Source: Comamonadaceae bacterium (GTDB lineage: Bacteria; Pseudomonadota; Gammaproteobacteria; Burkholderiales; Burkholderiaceae_C). Taken from it: a stretch of 34,929 nt of DNA. Of this stretch, positions 14,711-23,211 are shown in pieces. Every line of letters starts with the position of its first letter. The first letter of the stretch is position 1. The notes under the pieces are model-generated. The model worked only from the letters and a program-made list of their open reading frames with translations, was not told where the DNA came from and ran no database searches. The stretch spans positions 1 to 34,929 of the forward strand of contig CANFWT010000024.1 in the NCBI GenBank assembly GCA_947450895.1, given 5' to 3'. The position numbers were made by a program, and so were the translations under genes.

Positions 14711-15276
14711 GCCACGGGTTTGAATTGGAGGGTGCGCCCCAGCCGGGCGCGCTGGTGCCGCGCAATGCCGCGCTGGCGTTTTTCAGCGCGGCGCTCGATG
14801 GCCTGAACCGTTGGGTGCTTCGCCTGTCGATGGTGGCGCTGTTGGTCACTGCCGCGGTGCTCACCTACTCGGTGGTGACGCGCTACTTCCTCAAGTCCTC
14901 CACCGACTGGCAGGACGAGGCCTCGGTGTTCATGCTGGTGGGTGCCACTTTTCTGACGGCGGCTTATGTGCAGTCGCTGCGCGGCCATGTGGGCATTGAG
15001 GCGCTGGCGACTCTGCTGCCTGCGGGCGTGAACCGTGTGCGCCTGGTGCTGGTGGACCTGGTGTCGACGCTGTTTTGCAGCTTTTATTCCTGGAAATCGT
15101 GGTCGCTGTTCCATGAGGCCTGGACCGAAGGGCAAACCACGTCCAGCAGCTTTGCGCCGCCCTTGTGGATTCCCTACTCCCTGATGGCCGCTGGCATGAG
15201 CCTGCTGGCGGTCCAACTCTTCCTCCAAACCGCCGTGCGCCTGAGCGGTGGCGAAGTTCAGAAAGCCGCGGTATGA
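14707..15276 (+). CDS. TRAP transporter small permease (DctQ type)
   Basis: A 189-residue membrane protein with four helices, starting at a GTG that overlaps the stop of the binding-protein gene (GTGA). Family marks are the N-terminal helix WVLRLSMVALLVTAAVLTYSVVTRYFL, the W-x-D-E-x-x-x-F-M motif (DWQDEASVFMLVGATFLTAAYVQSLRGHVGIEAL) and the final helix pair. With the large subunit downstream it forms the sodium-driven membrane part of the transporter. Its first 30 residues before the first helix are longer than usual and could mean a later start, but translational coupling favours this one. It overlaps the large-permease gene by ATGA. Confidence 0.9.
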   Translation: MSHGFELEGAPQPGALVPRNAALAFFSAALDGLNRWVLRLSMVALLVTAAVLTYSVVTRYFLKSSTDWQDEASVFMLVGATFLTAAYVQSLRGHVGIEALATLLPAGVNRVRLVLVDLVSTLFCSFYSWKSWSLFHEAWTEGQTTSSSFAPPLWIPYSLMAAGMSLLAVQLFLQTAVRLSGGEVQKAAV

Positions 15277-16622
15277 GCGAACTTGCAATCGGCCTGTCCT
15301 ACGGCGCAGCCACGCTGTTGGTGATGTTTTCCGGCATGCCCATCGCTTTTGCGCTGGGTACGGTGGCAGTCACCTTTATGTATTTCTTCATGCCCGCCTC
15401 GTCCTTGGACACGGTGGCGCAAAACGTCTACGAAGAAATGGCGTCCATCACCCTCTTGTCCATCCCGCTGTTCATCATGAAGGGCGCCGCCATTGGCAAG
15501 TCGCGTGCAGGCCAAGACCTGTATTCGGCCATTCACGCCTGGTTGCACAAGGTACCCGGTGGCCTGGGCATTGCCAATGTGTTCGCCTGCGCGCTGTTTG
15601 CTGCCATGGCGGGTTCCAGCCCGGCCACGTGTTCGGCCATTGGCTCGGCGGGCATTCCTGAGATGCGCCGGCGCGGCTACTCGCCCGGCTTTGCGGCGGG
15701 CATCATCGCCGCCGGGGGCACTTTGGGCATTTTGCTGCCGCCGTCCATCGTGATGATTTTGTACGCCGTGGCTGCAGAGCAGTCGCTGGGCCGCTTGTTC
15801 CTGGCCGGAATTGGCCCGGGCCTGTTGCTGGTGGGCTTGTTTGCGGGCTACGCCGTGGTGCGGGCGCGCAAGGAATACAAACAAGCGCTGGCGGTGTACG
15901 AAGGCGGTGGCGCCAAGTCCGCTTACCTGGAAGAAGAGCATTTCACCCTGGCGCAAAAAGTGGAAATGCTGCCGCGTGTGCTGCCTTTCCTCATTTTGTT
16001 GCTGGGTGTGATGGTGGCGCTGTATGGCGGCTACGCCACGCCCTCCGAGACCGCTGGTTTGGGCGGCCTGATGGCGCTGGGTCTGGTGGCGGTGGTGTAC
16101 GGCCTGTGGCGCCCGAAAGACGTGGCGCCGCTGTTGTCGAGCACGCTCAAAGAGTCCACCATGCTCATGCTCATCATCGGCATGTCGCTGTTGTACAGCT
16201 ATGTCATGAGCCACCTGCACATCAGCCAGGGCGCAGCGCAGTGGATTGTGGGCATGCAGCTGTCCAAGTGGGTCTTGCTGGCGGTGATTTTGCTGATGGT
16301 TATCGTGTTGGGCTTCTTTTTGCCTCCGGTGTCCATCATTCTGATGACCGCGCCCATCATCCTGCCCCCGCTCAAGGCCGCTGGCTTTGATTTGATCTGG
16401 TTTGGCGTGGTGATGACCATCGTCATGGAAATGGGCCTGATTCACCCACCGGTAGGCTTGAACATTTTCGTGATCAAAAACGTCGCGCCCGACATTCCGC
16501 TCAAAGACGTGATTTGGGGTGTGATGCCTTTTGTGGGCCTGATGTTCGTGGCCGTGTTTTTGTTGTGCGCCTTTCCCGAGATTGCCACGGGTTTGCCCGC
16601 CATGGTGATGGGAGCCAAGTGA
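15273..16622 (+). CDS. TRAP transporter large permease (DctM type)
   Basis: A 449-residue polytopic inner-membrane protein with about 12 helices and two re-entrant regions. DctM features include MFSGMPIAFALG, SIPLFIMKGAAIGKS, the FAAMAGSSPATCSAIGSAGIPEM motif, GTLGILLPPSIVMILYAV and the second half EMGLIHPPVGLNIFVIKNVAPDIPL. It is the substrate-conducting subunit, coupled to sodium. The start overlaps the stop of the small permease gene. The gene for MdcA begins after a single intervening base, so transport and decarboxylation are co-transcribed. Confidence 0.92.
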   Translation: MSELAIGLSYGAATLLVMFSGMPIAFALGTVAVTFMYFFMPASSLDTVAQNVYEEMASITLLSIPLFIMKGAAIGKSRAGQDLYSAIHAWLHKVPGGLGIANVFACALFAAMAGSSPATCSAIGSAGIPEMRRRGYSPGFAAGIIAAGGTLGILLPPSIVMILYAVAAEQSLGRLFLAGIGPGLLLVGLFAGYAVVRARKEYKQALAVYEGGGAKSAYLEEEHFTLAQKVEMLPRVLPFLILLLGVMVALYGGYATPSETAGLGGLMALGLVAVVYGLWRPKDVAPLLSSTLKESTMLMLIIGMSLLYSYVMSHLHISQGAAQWIVGMQLSKWVLLAVILLMVIVLGFFLPPVSIILMTAPIILPPLKAAGFDLIWFGVVMTIVMEMGLIHPPVGLNIFVIKNVAPDIPLKDVIWGVMPFVGLMFVAVFLLCAFPEIATGLPAMVMGAK

Positions 16623-16623
16623 G

Positions 16624-18300
16624 ATGAACGCACCGCACGGCTTGTGGAATATGCAGGCCCAAGGCCGCGCGCGGCGCTTGGCACGGGCCGCCGCAGCGCT
16701 GGGGCCGCAGTTGCGCGGCAAGCGGGTGGACACGGCAGCGGCGGTGCAGTTGCTGTCCACCGTCATCGAGTCTGGCGACCGCGTCTGCCTGGAGGGCAAC
16801 AACCAAAAGCAGGCCGACTTTCTGGCGCGCAGCCTCACCCGGCTGGACCCCGCGCAGGTGCACGACCTGCACATGGTGCAGTCTGTGATTGCGCTGCCCG
16901 AGCACCTGGACGTGTTCGAGTCGGGCATTGCCTCCAAACTTGACTTTTCGTTCTCCGGCCCGCAGAGCGCGCGCCTGGCGCAGATGGTGTCCAAGGGCCA
17001 GATTCAGATTGGCGCCATCCACACCTACTTGGAGCTGTTTGGCCGCTACTTTGTGGACCTTACGCCCCAGGTTTCTCTGGTGTGCGCCCAGTCGGCTGAC
17101 GCGAGTGGCAATCTGTACACCGGCGCCAACACCGAAGACACACCGGCCATTGTGGAGGCTACGGCGTTTAAGAGCGGCATCGTCATCGCCCAGGTCAACG
17201 AATGGGTGGACCAGGTGCCGCGCGTGGACATTCCGGGCGACTGGGTGGACTTTGTGGTGCTGGCGCCCAAGCCCAATGTGATCGAGCCGCTGTTCACCCG
17301 CGACCCGGCGCAGATTTCTGAGATTCAGGTGCTCATGGCCATGATGGCCATTAAAGGCATTTACGCTGAATACGGTGTGCAGCGCCTGAACCACGGCATC
17401 GGCTTTGACACCGCAGCCATCGAGCTGCTGCTGCCCACCTACGCCGAGTCGCTGGGCCTCAAGGGCAAGATCGGCAGCCACTGGGCGCTCAACCCGCACC
17501 CGGCGCTGATTCCGGCCATCGAGGCCGGTTGGGTGCGCTCGGTGCATTCTTTTGGTTCCGAGCTGGGCATGGAAAACTATGTGCGCGCCCGCCCCGACGT
17601 GTTTTTTACCGGGCCCGACGGCAGCCTGCGCAGCAACCGCGCCATGTGCCAGGCCGCAGGCCACTACGCCTGCGACATGTTCATCGGCTCCACCTTGCAA
17701 ATTGACTTGCAGGGCCACAGTTCCACCGCCACCGCCGGGCGCATTGCCGGTTTTGGCGGCGCGCCGAACATGGGGGCCGACGCGCGCGGGCGCCGCCACG
17801 GCACGCCCGCCTGGCTCAAGGCCGGCGCGCAGGCGCGTCAGGGGCGCAGCGGCGTGCACGCCATGCCGCGCGGCCAAAAGCTGGTGGTGCAAATGGTGGA
17901 AACCTTTCGCGAGCACATGCAACCGGCTTTTGTGGAAACCCTGGACGCCTGGAAGCTTGCCGAGCAGGCCAAGATGGACATACCGCCGGTGATGATTTAC
18001 GGCGACGACGTCACCCACATCCTGACCGAAGAAGGCATTGCCAACCTGTTGCTGTGCCGCAGCGACGAAGAGCGCGAGCAGGCGATCCGCGGTGTGGCCG
18101 GTTACACCCCCATTGGCCTGGGCCGCGACCGCAGGGTGGTGGAAAACCTGCGCGACCGCGGCATCATCTTGCGCGCCGAAGATTTGGGCATCGACAAGCG
18201 CGACGCCAACCGCAGTCTGCTGGCCGCGCGCACCATGCGCGACCTGGTGCGCGCCTCCGGTGGCCTGTACGACCCACCCAAGCGCTTCCGTAACTGGTGA
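16624..18300 (+). CDS. mdcA: Malonate decarboxylase alpha subunit (acetyl-S-ACP:malonate ACP transferase)
   Basis: MdcA exchanges acetyl for malonyl on the prosthetic-group thioester of the carrier subunit, releasing acetate. The 558-residue length is right for the family. Recognisable stretches include VIESGDRVCLEGNNQKQADFL near residue 45, VHDLHMVQSVIALPEHLDVFESGIASKLDFSFSGPQSARLA, QIQIGAIHTYLELFGRYFVDLTP and the MDIPPVMIYGDDVTHILTEEGIANLLLCRS region, which has the conserved T-E-x-G pattern of CoA-transferase-like enzymes. It begins one base after the transporter gene ends. The next gene follows after 52 bases with no clear promoter. Confidence 0.96.
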   Translation: MNAPHGLWNMQAQGRARRLARAAAALGPQLRGKRVDTAAAVQLLSTVIESGDRVCLEGNNQKQADFLARSLTRLDPAQVHDLHMVQSVIALPEHLDVFESGIASKLDFSFSGPQSARLAQMVSKGQIQIGAIHTYLELFGRYFVDLTPQVSLVCAQSADASGNLYTGANTEDTPAIVEATAFKSGIVIAQVNEWVDQVPRVDIPGDWVDFVVLAPKPNVIEPLFTRDPAQISEIQVLMAMMAIKGIYAEYGVQRLNHGIGFDTAAIELLLPTYAESLGLKGKIGSHWALNPHPALIPAIEAGWVRSVHSFGSELGMENYVRARPDVFFTGPDGSLRSNRAMCQAAGHYACDMFIGSTLQIDLQGHSSTATAGRIAGFGGAPNMGADARGRRHGTPAWLKAGAQARQGRSGVHAMPRGQKLVVQMVETFREHMQPAFVETLDAWKLAEQAKMDIPPVMIYGDDVTHILTEEGIANLLLCRSDEEREQAIRGVAGYTPIGLGRDRRVVENLRDRGIILRAEDLGIDKRDANRSLLAARTMRDLVRASGGLYDPPKRFRNW

Positions 18301-18352
18301 ACCACTGGCAAGCCATTGGTAAACATCCGGTAAACCTTTTTTGCCACGCCCT

Positions 18353-18706
18353 ATGACCGAACCCACCAGCATGGAGAGCCTCCATTTCGCCTTCGACGGC
18401 CTGCACCCGCGCGCGCACTTTGTGCCCATCTTGGTCGGCGTCGTCGGCTCGGGCAACCTGGAAGTGCTGCTCGAACCCCTGGCGGGCAGTGGCCGCTGCG
18501 AGATCGACATCCGTACCTCGGCGCGTGGTTTTGGCGCCATCTGGGAGGCCGTGGCGCGCGACTTTCACAGCCGCCACCGCCTGGCGGGCGTGGCGATTTC
18601 CATCAACGACATGGGCGCCACACCGGCCGTGGTCAGCCTGCGCCTGGACCAGGCGGCGGCCAGCCTGCCGGCCACCCAAGCCGGCCCTACCGGAGCGCAG
18701 CCATGA
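18353..18706 (+). CDS. mdcC: Malonate decarboxylase acyl carrier subunit (delta)
   Basis: A 117-residue carrier protein that holds the 2'-(5''-phosphoribosyl)-3'-dephospho-CoA arm on which malonyl is decarboxylated. The attachment serine is in VGSGNLEVLLEP (Ser33 with this start). Other family marks are CEIDIRTSARGFGAIWEAV and VAISINDMGATPAVVSLRLDQA. The MESLHFAFDG beginning at the second ATG (18371) resembles the usual MdcC N-terminus, so the real start may be six codons later; neither has a strong ribosome site. The stop overlaps the mdcD start (ATGA). The C-terminal tail after LRLDQA is short and low in complexity. Confidence 0.93.
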   Translation: MTEPTSMESLHFAFDGLHPRAHFVPILVGVVGSGNLEVLLEPLAGSGRCEIDIRTSARGFGAIWEAVARDFHSRHRLAGVAISINDMGATPAVVSLRLDQAAASLPATQAGPTGAQP

Positions 18707-19590
18707 ACCGCAGCTTTGCCGAATCCACCGCCCGCGAGCGCTTGCACGCGCTGCTGGACGCCGGCAGTTTTGAAGAAATCCTGGGCCCCGGCGCGCGGGT
18801 GGTCAGTCCGCACTTGGCGCTCTTGGGCGTGCCCTCGGCCTTTGACGACGGCGTGGTGGTGGGCCGCGCCACCCTGAGCGCTCAGCCCGTGCTCGTGGCC
18901 GCGCAAGAAGGCGCTTTCATGGGTGGCGGCGTGGGCGAGGTGCACGGCGCCAAGCTGGTCGGCCTGTTCCAGCGCGCCCTGTTGGAGAAACCCGCCGCAG
19001 TGCTGGTGCTGGCCGAGTCGGGTGGCGTGCGCCTGCACGAGGCCAATGCGGGCTTGATTGCGGTGTCGGAGGTGATGCGCGCGCTCTTGGACGTGCGCGC
19101 CCAGGGCATTGCGGTCGCCATGCTCATTGGCGGCGAAAACGGCTGCTTTGGCGGCATGGGCCTGATTGCCCGCTGCGCCGACGTGGTGGTGATGAGCGAC
19201 ATTGGCCGCCTGTCCATGTCCGGACCCGAGGTGATCGAGTCCTCGCACGGCGTGGAAGAATTTGATGCCCGCGACCGCGCCCTGGTCTGGCGCACCACCG
19301 GCGGCAAACACCGCTACTTGATGGGCGACTGCGACGTGCTGGTGGACGACGACGTGGCCGCGTTTCGCAGCGCCGCCATCGCCGCGCTGCCTGCGGCGCA
19401 CGCCCTGAGCTTGGAGAGCCTGGAGCGCGAACACGCGATGCTGGGCGCGCGCATTGCCGACTTTGGCCACTGCCGCGACAGCGCCGACATCTGGCAGGCC
19501 ATGGGCGTGCACCAGCCCATGGCGGTGGCCGAGCTCGACGCCCAAGGCGTACGCGACCTCCAAACCGATTGCGCAAAGGAGCTGGCATGA
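18703..19590 (+). CDS. mdcD: Malonate decarboxylase beta subunit
   Basis: A 295-residue carboxyltransferase-fold protein that with MdcE forms the malonyl-S-ACP decarboxylase. Seen are the N-terminal STARERLHALLDAGSF, the crotonase-like oxyanion region (AAQEGAFMGGGVGEVHGAKLVGL), VLVLAESGGVRLHEANAGLIAVSEVMRALLDV and GGENGCFGGMGLIARCADVVVMSDIGRLSMSGPEVIES. This last region is the counterpart of the acetyl-CoA carboxylase beta active-site region. It overlaps both neighbours by four bases (ATGA), a tightly coupled arrangement expected for subunits made in equal amounts. Confidence 0.95.
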   Translation: MNRSFAESTARERLHALLDAGSFEEILGPGARVVSPHLALLGVPSAFDDGVVVGRATLSAQPVLVAAQEGAFMGGGVGEVHGAKLVGLFQRALLEKPAAVLVLAESGGVRLHEANAGLIAVSEVMRALLDVRAQGIAVAMLIGGENGCFGGMGLIARCADVVVMSDIGRLSMSGPEVIESSHGVEEFDARDRALVWRTTGGKHRYLMGDCDVLVDDDVAAFRSAAIAALPAAHALSLESLEREHAMLGARIADFGHCRDSADIWQAMGVHQPMAVAELDAQGVRDLQTDCAKELA

Positions 19591-20309
19591 ACTGGCAAGA
19601 CGTAGTGGGTGGCCTGTTTGGCAGCGCCCACACCGTGGTGCGCACGGGCGACTTGCTCAGCGGCACCGGCGTAGTGGACGGCCAGACTGTGGCCGTGATT
19701 GGTACCACCGACCACGCGCCCATTGGCGTGGAGTTGGCGCTGGCGCAAGCGCGCTGTGTGCTTGACACGGTCAAAAACCATCCCGGTCGCGCCATCGTGC
19801 TGCTGGTGGACACCCAGGGCCAGCGCCTGCGCTACCGCGACGAGATGCTGGGCATTAACCGCTACATGGCGCACATGGCTTGCTGTGTGGCGCTGGCGCG
19901 CCAGCGCGGCCACCGGGTGATTGGCCTGGTGTACGACCAGGCGCTCTCGGGCGGCTTTATTACCTCGGGCCTGATGGCCGACGCTTGCTACGCGCTGCCC
20001 GAGGCCGAGATCCGCGTCATGCGCCTGCCCGCCATGGCGCGCGTCACCAAGATCAGCGAGGCGCGCCTGGAGCAGCTGGCGCAGTCCAACCCGGTGTTTG
20101 CCCCCGGCGTGGAAAACTTTGTCGCCATGGGCGGCATCCGCGCGCTGTGGCGCGGCGACCTGGCAGCGCAGCTAGCGCTGGCCTTGACTGACGCGCCCCA
20201 GCACGACGAGCGCGCCGCTGATGGCGCGCAGCGCGGGGGGCGCCAGCTTGCCGCCGCCGTAGCCCAGCGGGTACGCACTGAGGCAGGCGCGGTAATGCCG
20301 GTGGCCTGA
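19587..20309 (+). CDS. mdcE: Malonate decarboxylase gamma subunit
   Basis: A 240-residue partner of MdcD in the decarboxylase heterodimer, related to the carboxyltransferase alpha fold. Characteristic blocks are GRAIVLLVDTQGQRLRYRDEMLGINRYMAHMACCVALARQRGHRVIGLVYDQALSGGFITSGLMADACYALPEAEIRVMRLPAMARVTKIS, covering the substrate pocket and the GGF oxyanion turn. The start is fixed by overlap with the mdcD stop. The C-terminal 35 residues (DERAADGAQRGGRQ...) are low in complexity. A weak hairpin with a T-rich tail covers its stop codon, just before mdcG. Confidence 0.95.
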   Translation: MNWQDVVGGLFGSAHTVVRTGDLLSGTGVVDGQTVAVIGTTDHAPIGVELALAQARCVLDTVKNHPGRAIVLLVDTQGQRLRYRDEMLGINRYMAHMACCVALARQRGHRVIGLVYDQALSGGFITSGLMADACYALPEAEIRVMRLPAMARVTKISEARLEQLAQSNPVFAPGVENFVAMGGIRALWRGDLAAQLALALTDAPQHDERAADGAQRGGRQLAAAVAQRVRTEAGAVMPVA

Positions 20310-20340
20310 GCGGCTTCCATTTGTCGCCGCTTTCTTTTCC
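20309..20340 (+). terminator. Weak hairpin with T-rich tail between mdcE and mdcG
   Basis: AGCGGC and GCCGCT form a 6-bp stem with an 11-base loop, followed by TTCTTTT. It is the only gap of note inside the operon (58 bases) and separates catalytic-subunit genes from cofactor-assembly genes, so it may reduce read-through. The stem is short and the loop long. Confidence 0.3.
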
Positions 20341-20367
20341 CCGCTAGCGTCGATCGCCCGTCCCTTC

Positions 20368-21171
20368 ATGCCGCCGCTGTCGATCCGTCACCTAGACCGC
20401 CGCGCCGCCGCGCCAACGCCCGCCCTGCAGCGCAACACCCTGGTCTGGCTCACGCCCGAAGCCTGGCGCACGGTGCACAGGCAGGTGTGGGACGCGTCCG
20501 CCCAAGAACTGCTGCGCCACTGGCAAGCCTGCCACTTGCCCTGGGTGGTGGCGCGCCAGCGTCCCGAGGTGGCGCAGCCCGCCGTCTGCCTGGGCCTGCC
20601 CGCGCCGCAGCACTGGGATCGCCGCCGCTTGGCCGCATCGGTGGCTGCCGATGGAATTGCTTTGCAAGGCCAGTTTCCTCGCCTGCACGAGGTGGGGCAG
20701 TCCAGCCCGTGGGGCGTGGGCGCCGCCGCGTGGCTGGCCCAGGGCCAGGCACTCAGAGCCGAGGTGCGGGTGTATGGCTCCTACGGCTGGCAGTTTTTGA
20801 CCGGCATGCCCTATGTGCGCGCGGGCTCCGACCTCGACCTGAGCGTGCACGCGCCCGATCTGGACGCCGCCTTGCAAGCCCTGGACTGGCTGTCGCAGAC
20901 CGTGGCCCTGGGCGAGGCGGGCTACGGCGGGCGCTCCCCCTCGGCGCGCTTGCCGCTGCGGGTGGACGGCGAAATCGTCTTTCCCCAAGGCCAGGCACTG
21001 GCCTGGCGCGAGTTGCAGCAACTGCGCCTGGGCCAGGTGGCGCAAGCCCTGGTCAAAGACCGCTGCAGCCTGCGCCTGCTGGACTGGCCCGCGCTGGTGG
21101 CGCTGGCGGAGGCATCGGTTGTGTGCTCCGCCTCGACCTCGGCGGTGGGCCGGGCAGCCGCGCTGGTCTGA
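20368..21171 (+). CDS. mdcG: Phosphoribosyl-dephospho-CoA transferase MdcG (holo-ACP synthase)
   Basis: MdcG attaches the prosthetic group made by MdcB to the serine of MdcC. The 267-residue protein has the nucleotidyltransferase signature VYGSYGWQFLTGMPYVRAGSDLDLSV (about residues 134-159), in which the two aspartates of SDLDL bind metal. It also has the N-terminal block TPALQRNTLVWLTPEAW and the WVVARQRP segment seen in MdcG proteins. No strong ribosome site is seen before the ATG. It is followed after 10 bases by mdcB, whose product supplies its donor substrate. Confidence 0.93.
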   Translation: MPPLSIRHLDRRAAAPTPALQRNTLVWLTPEAWRTVHRQVWDASAQELLRHWQACHLPWVVARQRPEVAQPAVCLGLPAPQHWDRRRLAASVAADGIALQGQFPRLHEVGQSSPWGVGAAAWLAQGQALRAEVRVYGSYGWQFLTGMPYVRAGSDLDLSVHAPDLDAALQALDWLSQTVALGEAGYGGRSPSARLPLRVDGEIVFPQGQALAWRELQQLRLGQVAQALVKDRCSLRLLDWPALVALAEASVVCSASTSAVGRAAALV

Positions 21172-21181
21172 CGCCCAAGCC

Positions 21182-22165
21182 ATGTTCACCAGTTCAGCAC
21201 GGTCCCCCATCCCCGCGTCGGGCGCTGATAGCTTGCAAGCCGCGTTTTCAGCCCCCACCTTGGCGCGCGCCGCCGTGCGGGCCTTGTACGTGGAGGTGGC
21301 GCTCGAACCCAAGCCCGGCCTGGTGTCCTTGCGCGACAGCGGCAGCCATACCGATATGGACGCTGCCACTTTTGTGCGCAGCCTGTTTGCCCTGCGCCAC
21401 TACTTTGCCCATATCGCGCAGGCGGGTGCGCGGGGTGTGGAATTTGCTGCGCTTCAATCCTTGGGCGTGGCCGCCGAGGCGCGCATGCTGGCGGCCACCG
21501 GAGGCGTTAACACCCACCGGGGCGCGGTATTTGGCCTGGGGCTGTTGTGTGCGGCGGCGGGCCGCGTGGGCGCACAGGGCGGGGTTTTTGGCGCGGCGGC
21601 CTTGCGCAGCGCCTTGCAAGCCACGTGGGGGGAAGCCTTGGCCGCGCGCGCGCTGGCCACCCGCCGCGCCGTGCCCGTGTCCCACGGCCAAAAGGCGGCC
21701 CAGGCGCATGGCTTGCGTAGCGCGCTGGACGAGGCGGCGCTCGGGTTCCCCACCGTGTTTGAAGTGGCTTTGCCCGCTTTGCAAGCCGCGCTGGCCGCGG
21801 GCCTGGGCGAGCGCGCGGCGCGGGTCCAGGCACTGTTTGCCACCATGGCCGTGCTCGACGACACCAACCTGGTGCACCGTGGCGGCATCGCAGGCCTGCG
21901 CTGGATGCAGGCCCAGGCCCAGGCCTTTGTGGCCGCAGGCGGCGTGCAGCAGCCCGACTGGCTGGTGCAGGCGCGCGCGCTGCACCTGGCGGCGGTGCAG
22001 CGCAGGCTCTCACCCGGTGGCAGCGCGGACGTGCTGGCAAGCGCCTGCTGGTTGGCCGCGCTGGAGCCGGGCCACGCAGGCGCGCGGCAGGCGTCCCCCG
22101 CGCAGGCACAGGCGCCCGCCACCGCGTCTTTGTGGCCGTTGCCCGCACCCGCAGCCCACCGTTAA
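21182..22165 (+). CDS. mdcB: Triphosphoribosyl-dephospho-CoA synthase MdcB
   Basis: A 327-residue CitG/MdcB-family enzyme that joins dephospho-CoA to the ribose of ATP, releasing adenine, to make the prosthetic-group precursor. Conserved stretches are LYVEVALEPKPGLVSLRDSGSHTDMDAATFVRSLFAL, TGGVNTHRGAVFGLGLLCAAAGR and VLDDTNLVHRGGIAGLRWMQ, with the acidic and His residues of the family active site. The 40-residue C-terminal tail is rich in Ala and Pro and probably disordered. The first 20 residues also look nonconserved; a start further in is possible. Confidence 0.94.
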   Translation: MFTSSARSPIPASGADSLQAAFSAPTLARAAVRALYVEVALEPKPGLVSLRDSGSHTDMDAATFVRSLFALRHYFAHIAQAGARGVEFAALQSLGVAAEARMLAATGGVNTHRGAVFGLGLLCAAAGRVGAQGGVFGAAALRSALQATWGEALAARALATRRAVPVSHGQKAAQAHGLRSALDEAALGFPTVFEVALPALQAALAAGLGERAARVQALFATMAVLDDTNLVHRGGIAGLRWMQAQAQAFVAAGGVQQPDWLVQARALHLAAVQRRLSPGGSADVLASACWLAALEPGHAGARQASPAQAQAPATASLWPLPAPAAHR

Positions 22166-22175
22166 CACGCCCGCC

Positions 22176-23096
22176 ATGGCCTACGCGCTGCTGTTTTCCG
22201 GCCAAGCCAACCAGCACGCTGGCATGCTGCCCTGGCTGGAGTCTGCGCCAGGGGCCGCCCCTGCCTTGCGTTGCATGGAGGCGCTGATTGGCCGCGACTG
22301 GCGCGCCACGCTGGCCGATCCGCAGCGCCGGGGCGACAACGGTTTTGCCCAAGTGCTGATCACCGGCACGGCGCTGGCCGCATGGGCGGCGCTGCAAGCT
22401 GCTGGTGCGCCAGCGCCTGCCGTGGTGGCAGGCTACAGCGTGGGCGAATTGCCAGCGTTTGCCGCCGCCGGGGCGCTGGCACCTCAGGCATCTATCGCGC
22501 TGGCGCAGATCCGAGCGCAGTGCATGGACCAGGCTGCGGTCGACGTGCGCACCGGCTTGCTGTCGGTCAGCGGCGTGGCCCGCACGCGGGTGCTGGCCTT
22601 GTGCCCGGACCTGGCCGTGGCCATTGACCTGGGCCCCGAGCAAGGCGTGTACGCGGGCTTGGACGCGGACCTGGCTACGGCCTTGCCGCTGCTGCAAGCG
22701 CAGGGCGGCCAGTGCCAGCGTTTGGATGTGCGCCTGGCCTCGCACTCACCATGGATGCGCCCGGCCCTGGACGGGTTTGCGGCTGCCTTGGATGCAGTGG
22801 AATGGCACGCGCCGCGTTGCCCGGTGGCGCTCAATGCCAGCGGCGCCTTGAGCCGCCAAGCCCCGGTGTTGCGCCCTGCACTGGCGGCGCAAATTGCCAG
22901 CACCGTGCAATGGCAGGCGTGCATGCAGGCCGTGGCCGAACGCCAGCCGCACTGCGTGCTCGAAATCGGCGCAGGCGCAGCGCTGGCGCGCCTGTGGAAC
23001 GCGCGCTACCCCGCCATTGCCGCGCGCTCGCTCGACGAGTTCAAAGATATGCAAGGCGCTTTGCGTTGGCTTGAAAAAAACGCCGCAGCGGATTGA
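22176..23096 (+). CDS. mdcH: Malonyl-CoA:ACP transacylase of malonate decarboxylase (epsilon)
   Basis: A 306-residue FabD-like acyltransferase that primes the carrier with malonyl from malonyl-CoA. It has the N-terminal LLFSGQANQHAGMLPWL (counterpart of FPGQGxQxxGM), the nucleophile elbow GYSVGELPAFAAAGAL (Ser91), an Arg in AQIRAQCMDQA and the catalytic His in RLASHSPWMRPAL. The last conserved block is EIGAGAALARLW. It is the final gene of the mdc operon, 10 bases after mdcB, and converges with the LysE-type gene 115 bases further on. No convincing terminator was seen in that gap, only a weak TTGAC/GTCAA stem at 23117-23133. Confidence 0.94.
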   Translation: MAYALLFSGQANQHAGMLPWLESAPGAAPALRCMEALIGRDWRATLADPQRRGDNGFAQVLITGTALAAWAALQAAGAPAPAVVAGYSVGELPAFAAAGALAPQASIALAQIRAQCMDQAAVDVRTGLLSVSGVARTRVLALCPDLAVAIDLGPEQGVYAGLDADLATALPLLQAQGGQCQRLDVRLASHSPWMRPALDGFAAALDAVEWHAPRCPVALNASGALSRQAPVLRPALAAQIASTVQWQACMQAVAERQPHCVLEIGAGAALARLWNARYPAIAARSLDEFKDMQGALRWLEKNAAAD

Positions 23097-23211
23097 TTGC
23101 CGCCCACCGCGCTTTGACTTTGCACGTCAATCGCCCCTGGGGTTTGGGTATTTCGCGGGCAAATAGGGCCAGGGCGGTGGACCGGGCCGGTGCCGTTCCG
23201 TGTCCAGGGCC

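Noticed and set aside
15258..18540. Two very long minus-strand frames (578 and 679 codons)
   Set aside because: Antisense to the TRAP large permease and mdcA; no domains, composition typical of reversed high-GC coding sequence.
20487..22175. Long plus-strand frame running into mdcH and suggesting an 869-residue fusion protein
   Set aside because: Its first two thirds are the wrong frame of mdcG and mdcB (Pro/Arg/Ala-rich). Only the part from 22176 encodes MdcH, and mdcG and mdcB are intact in other frames.
23097..23211. Terminator between convergent mdcH and LysE-type genes
   Set aside because: Only a 5-bp stem (TTGAC/GTCAA) without a T-tract was found; too weak to list as a feature.
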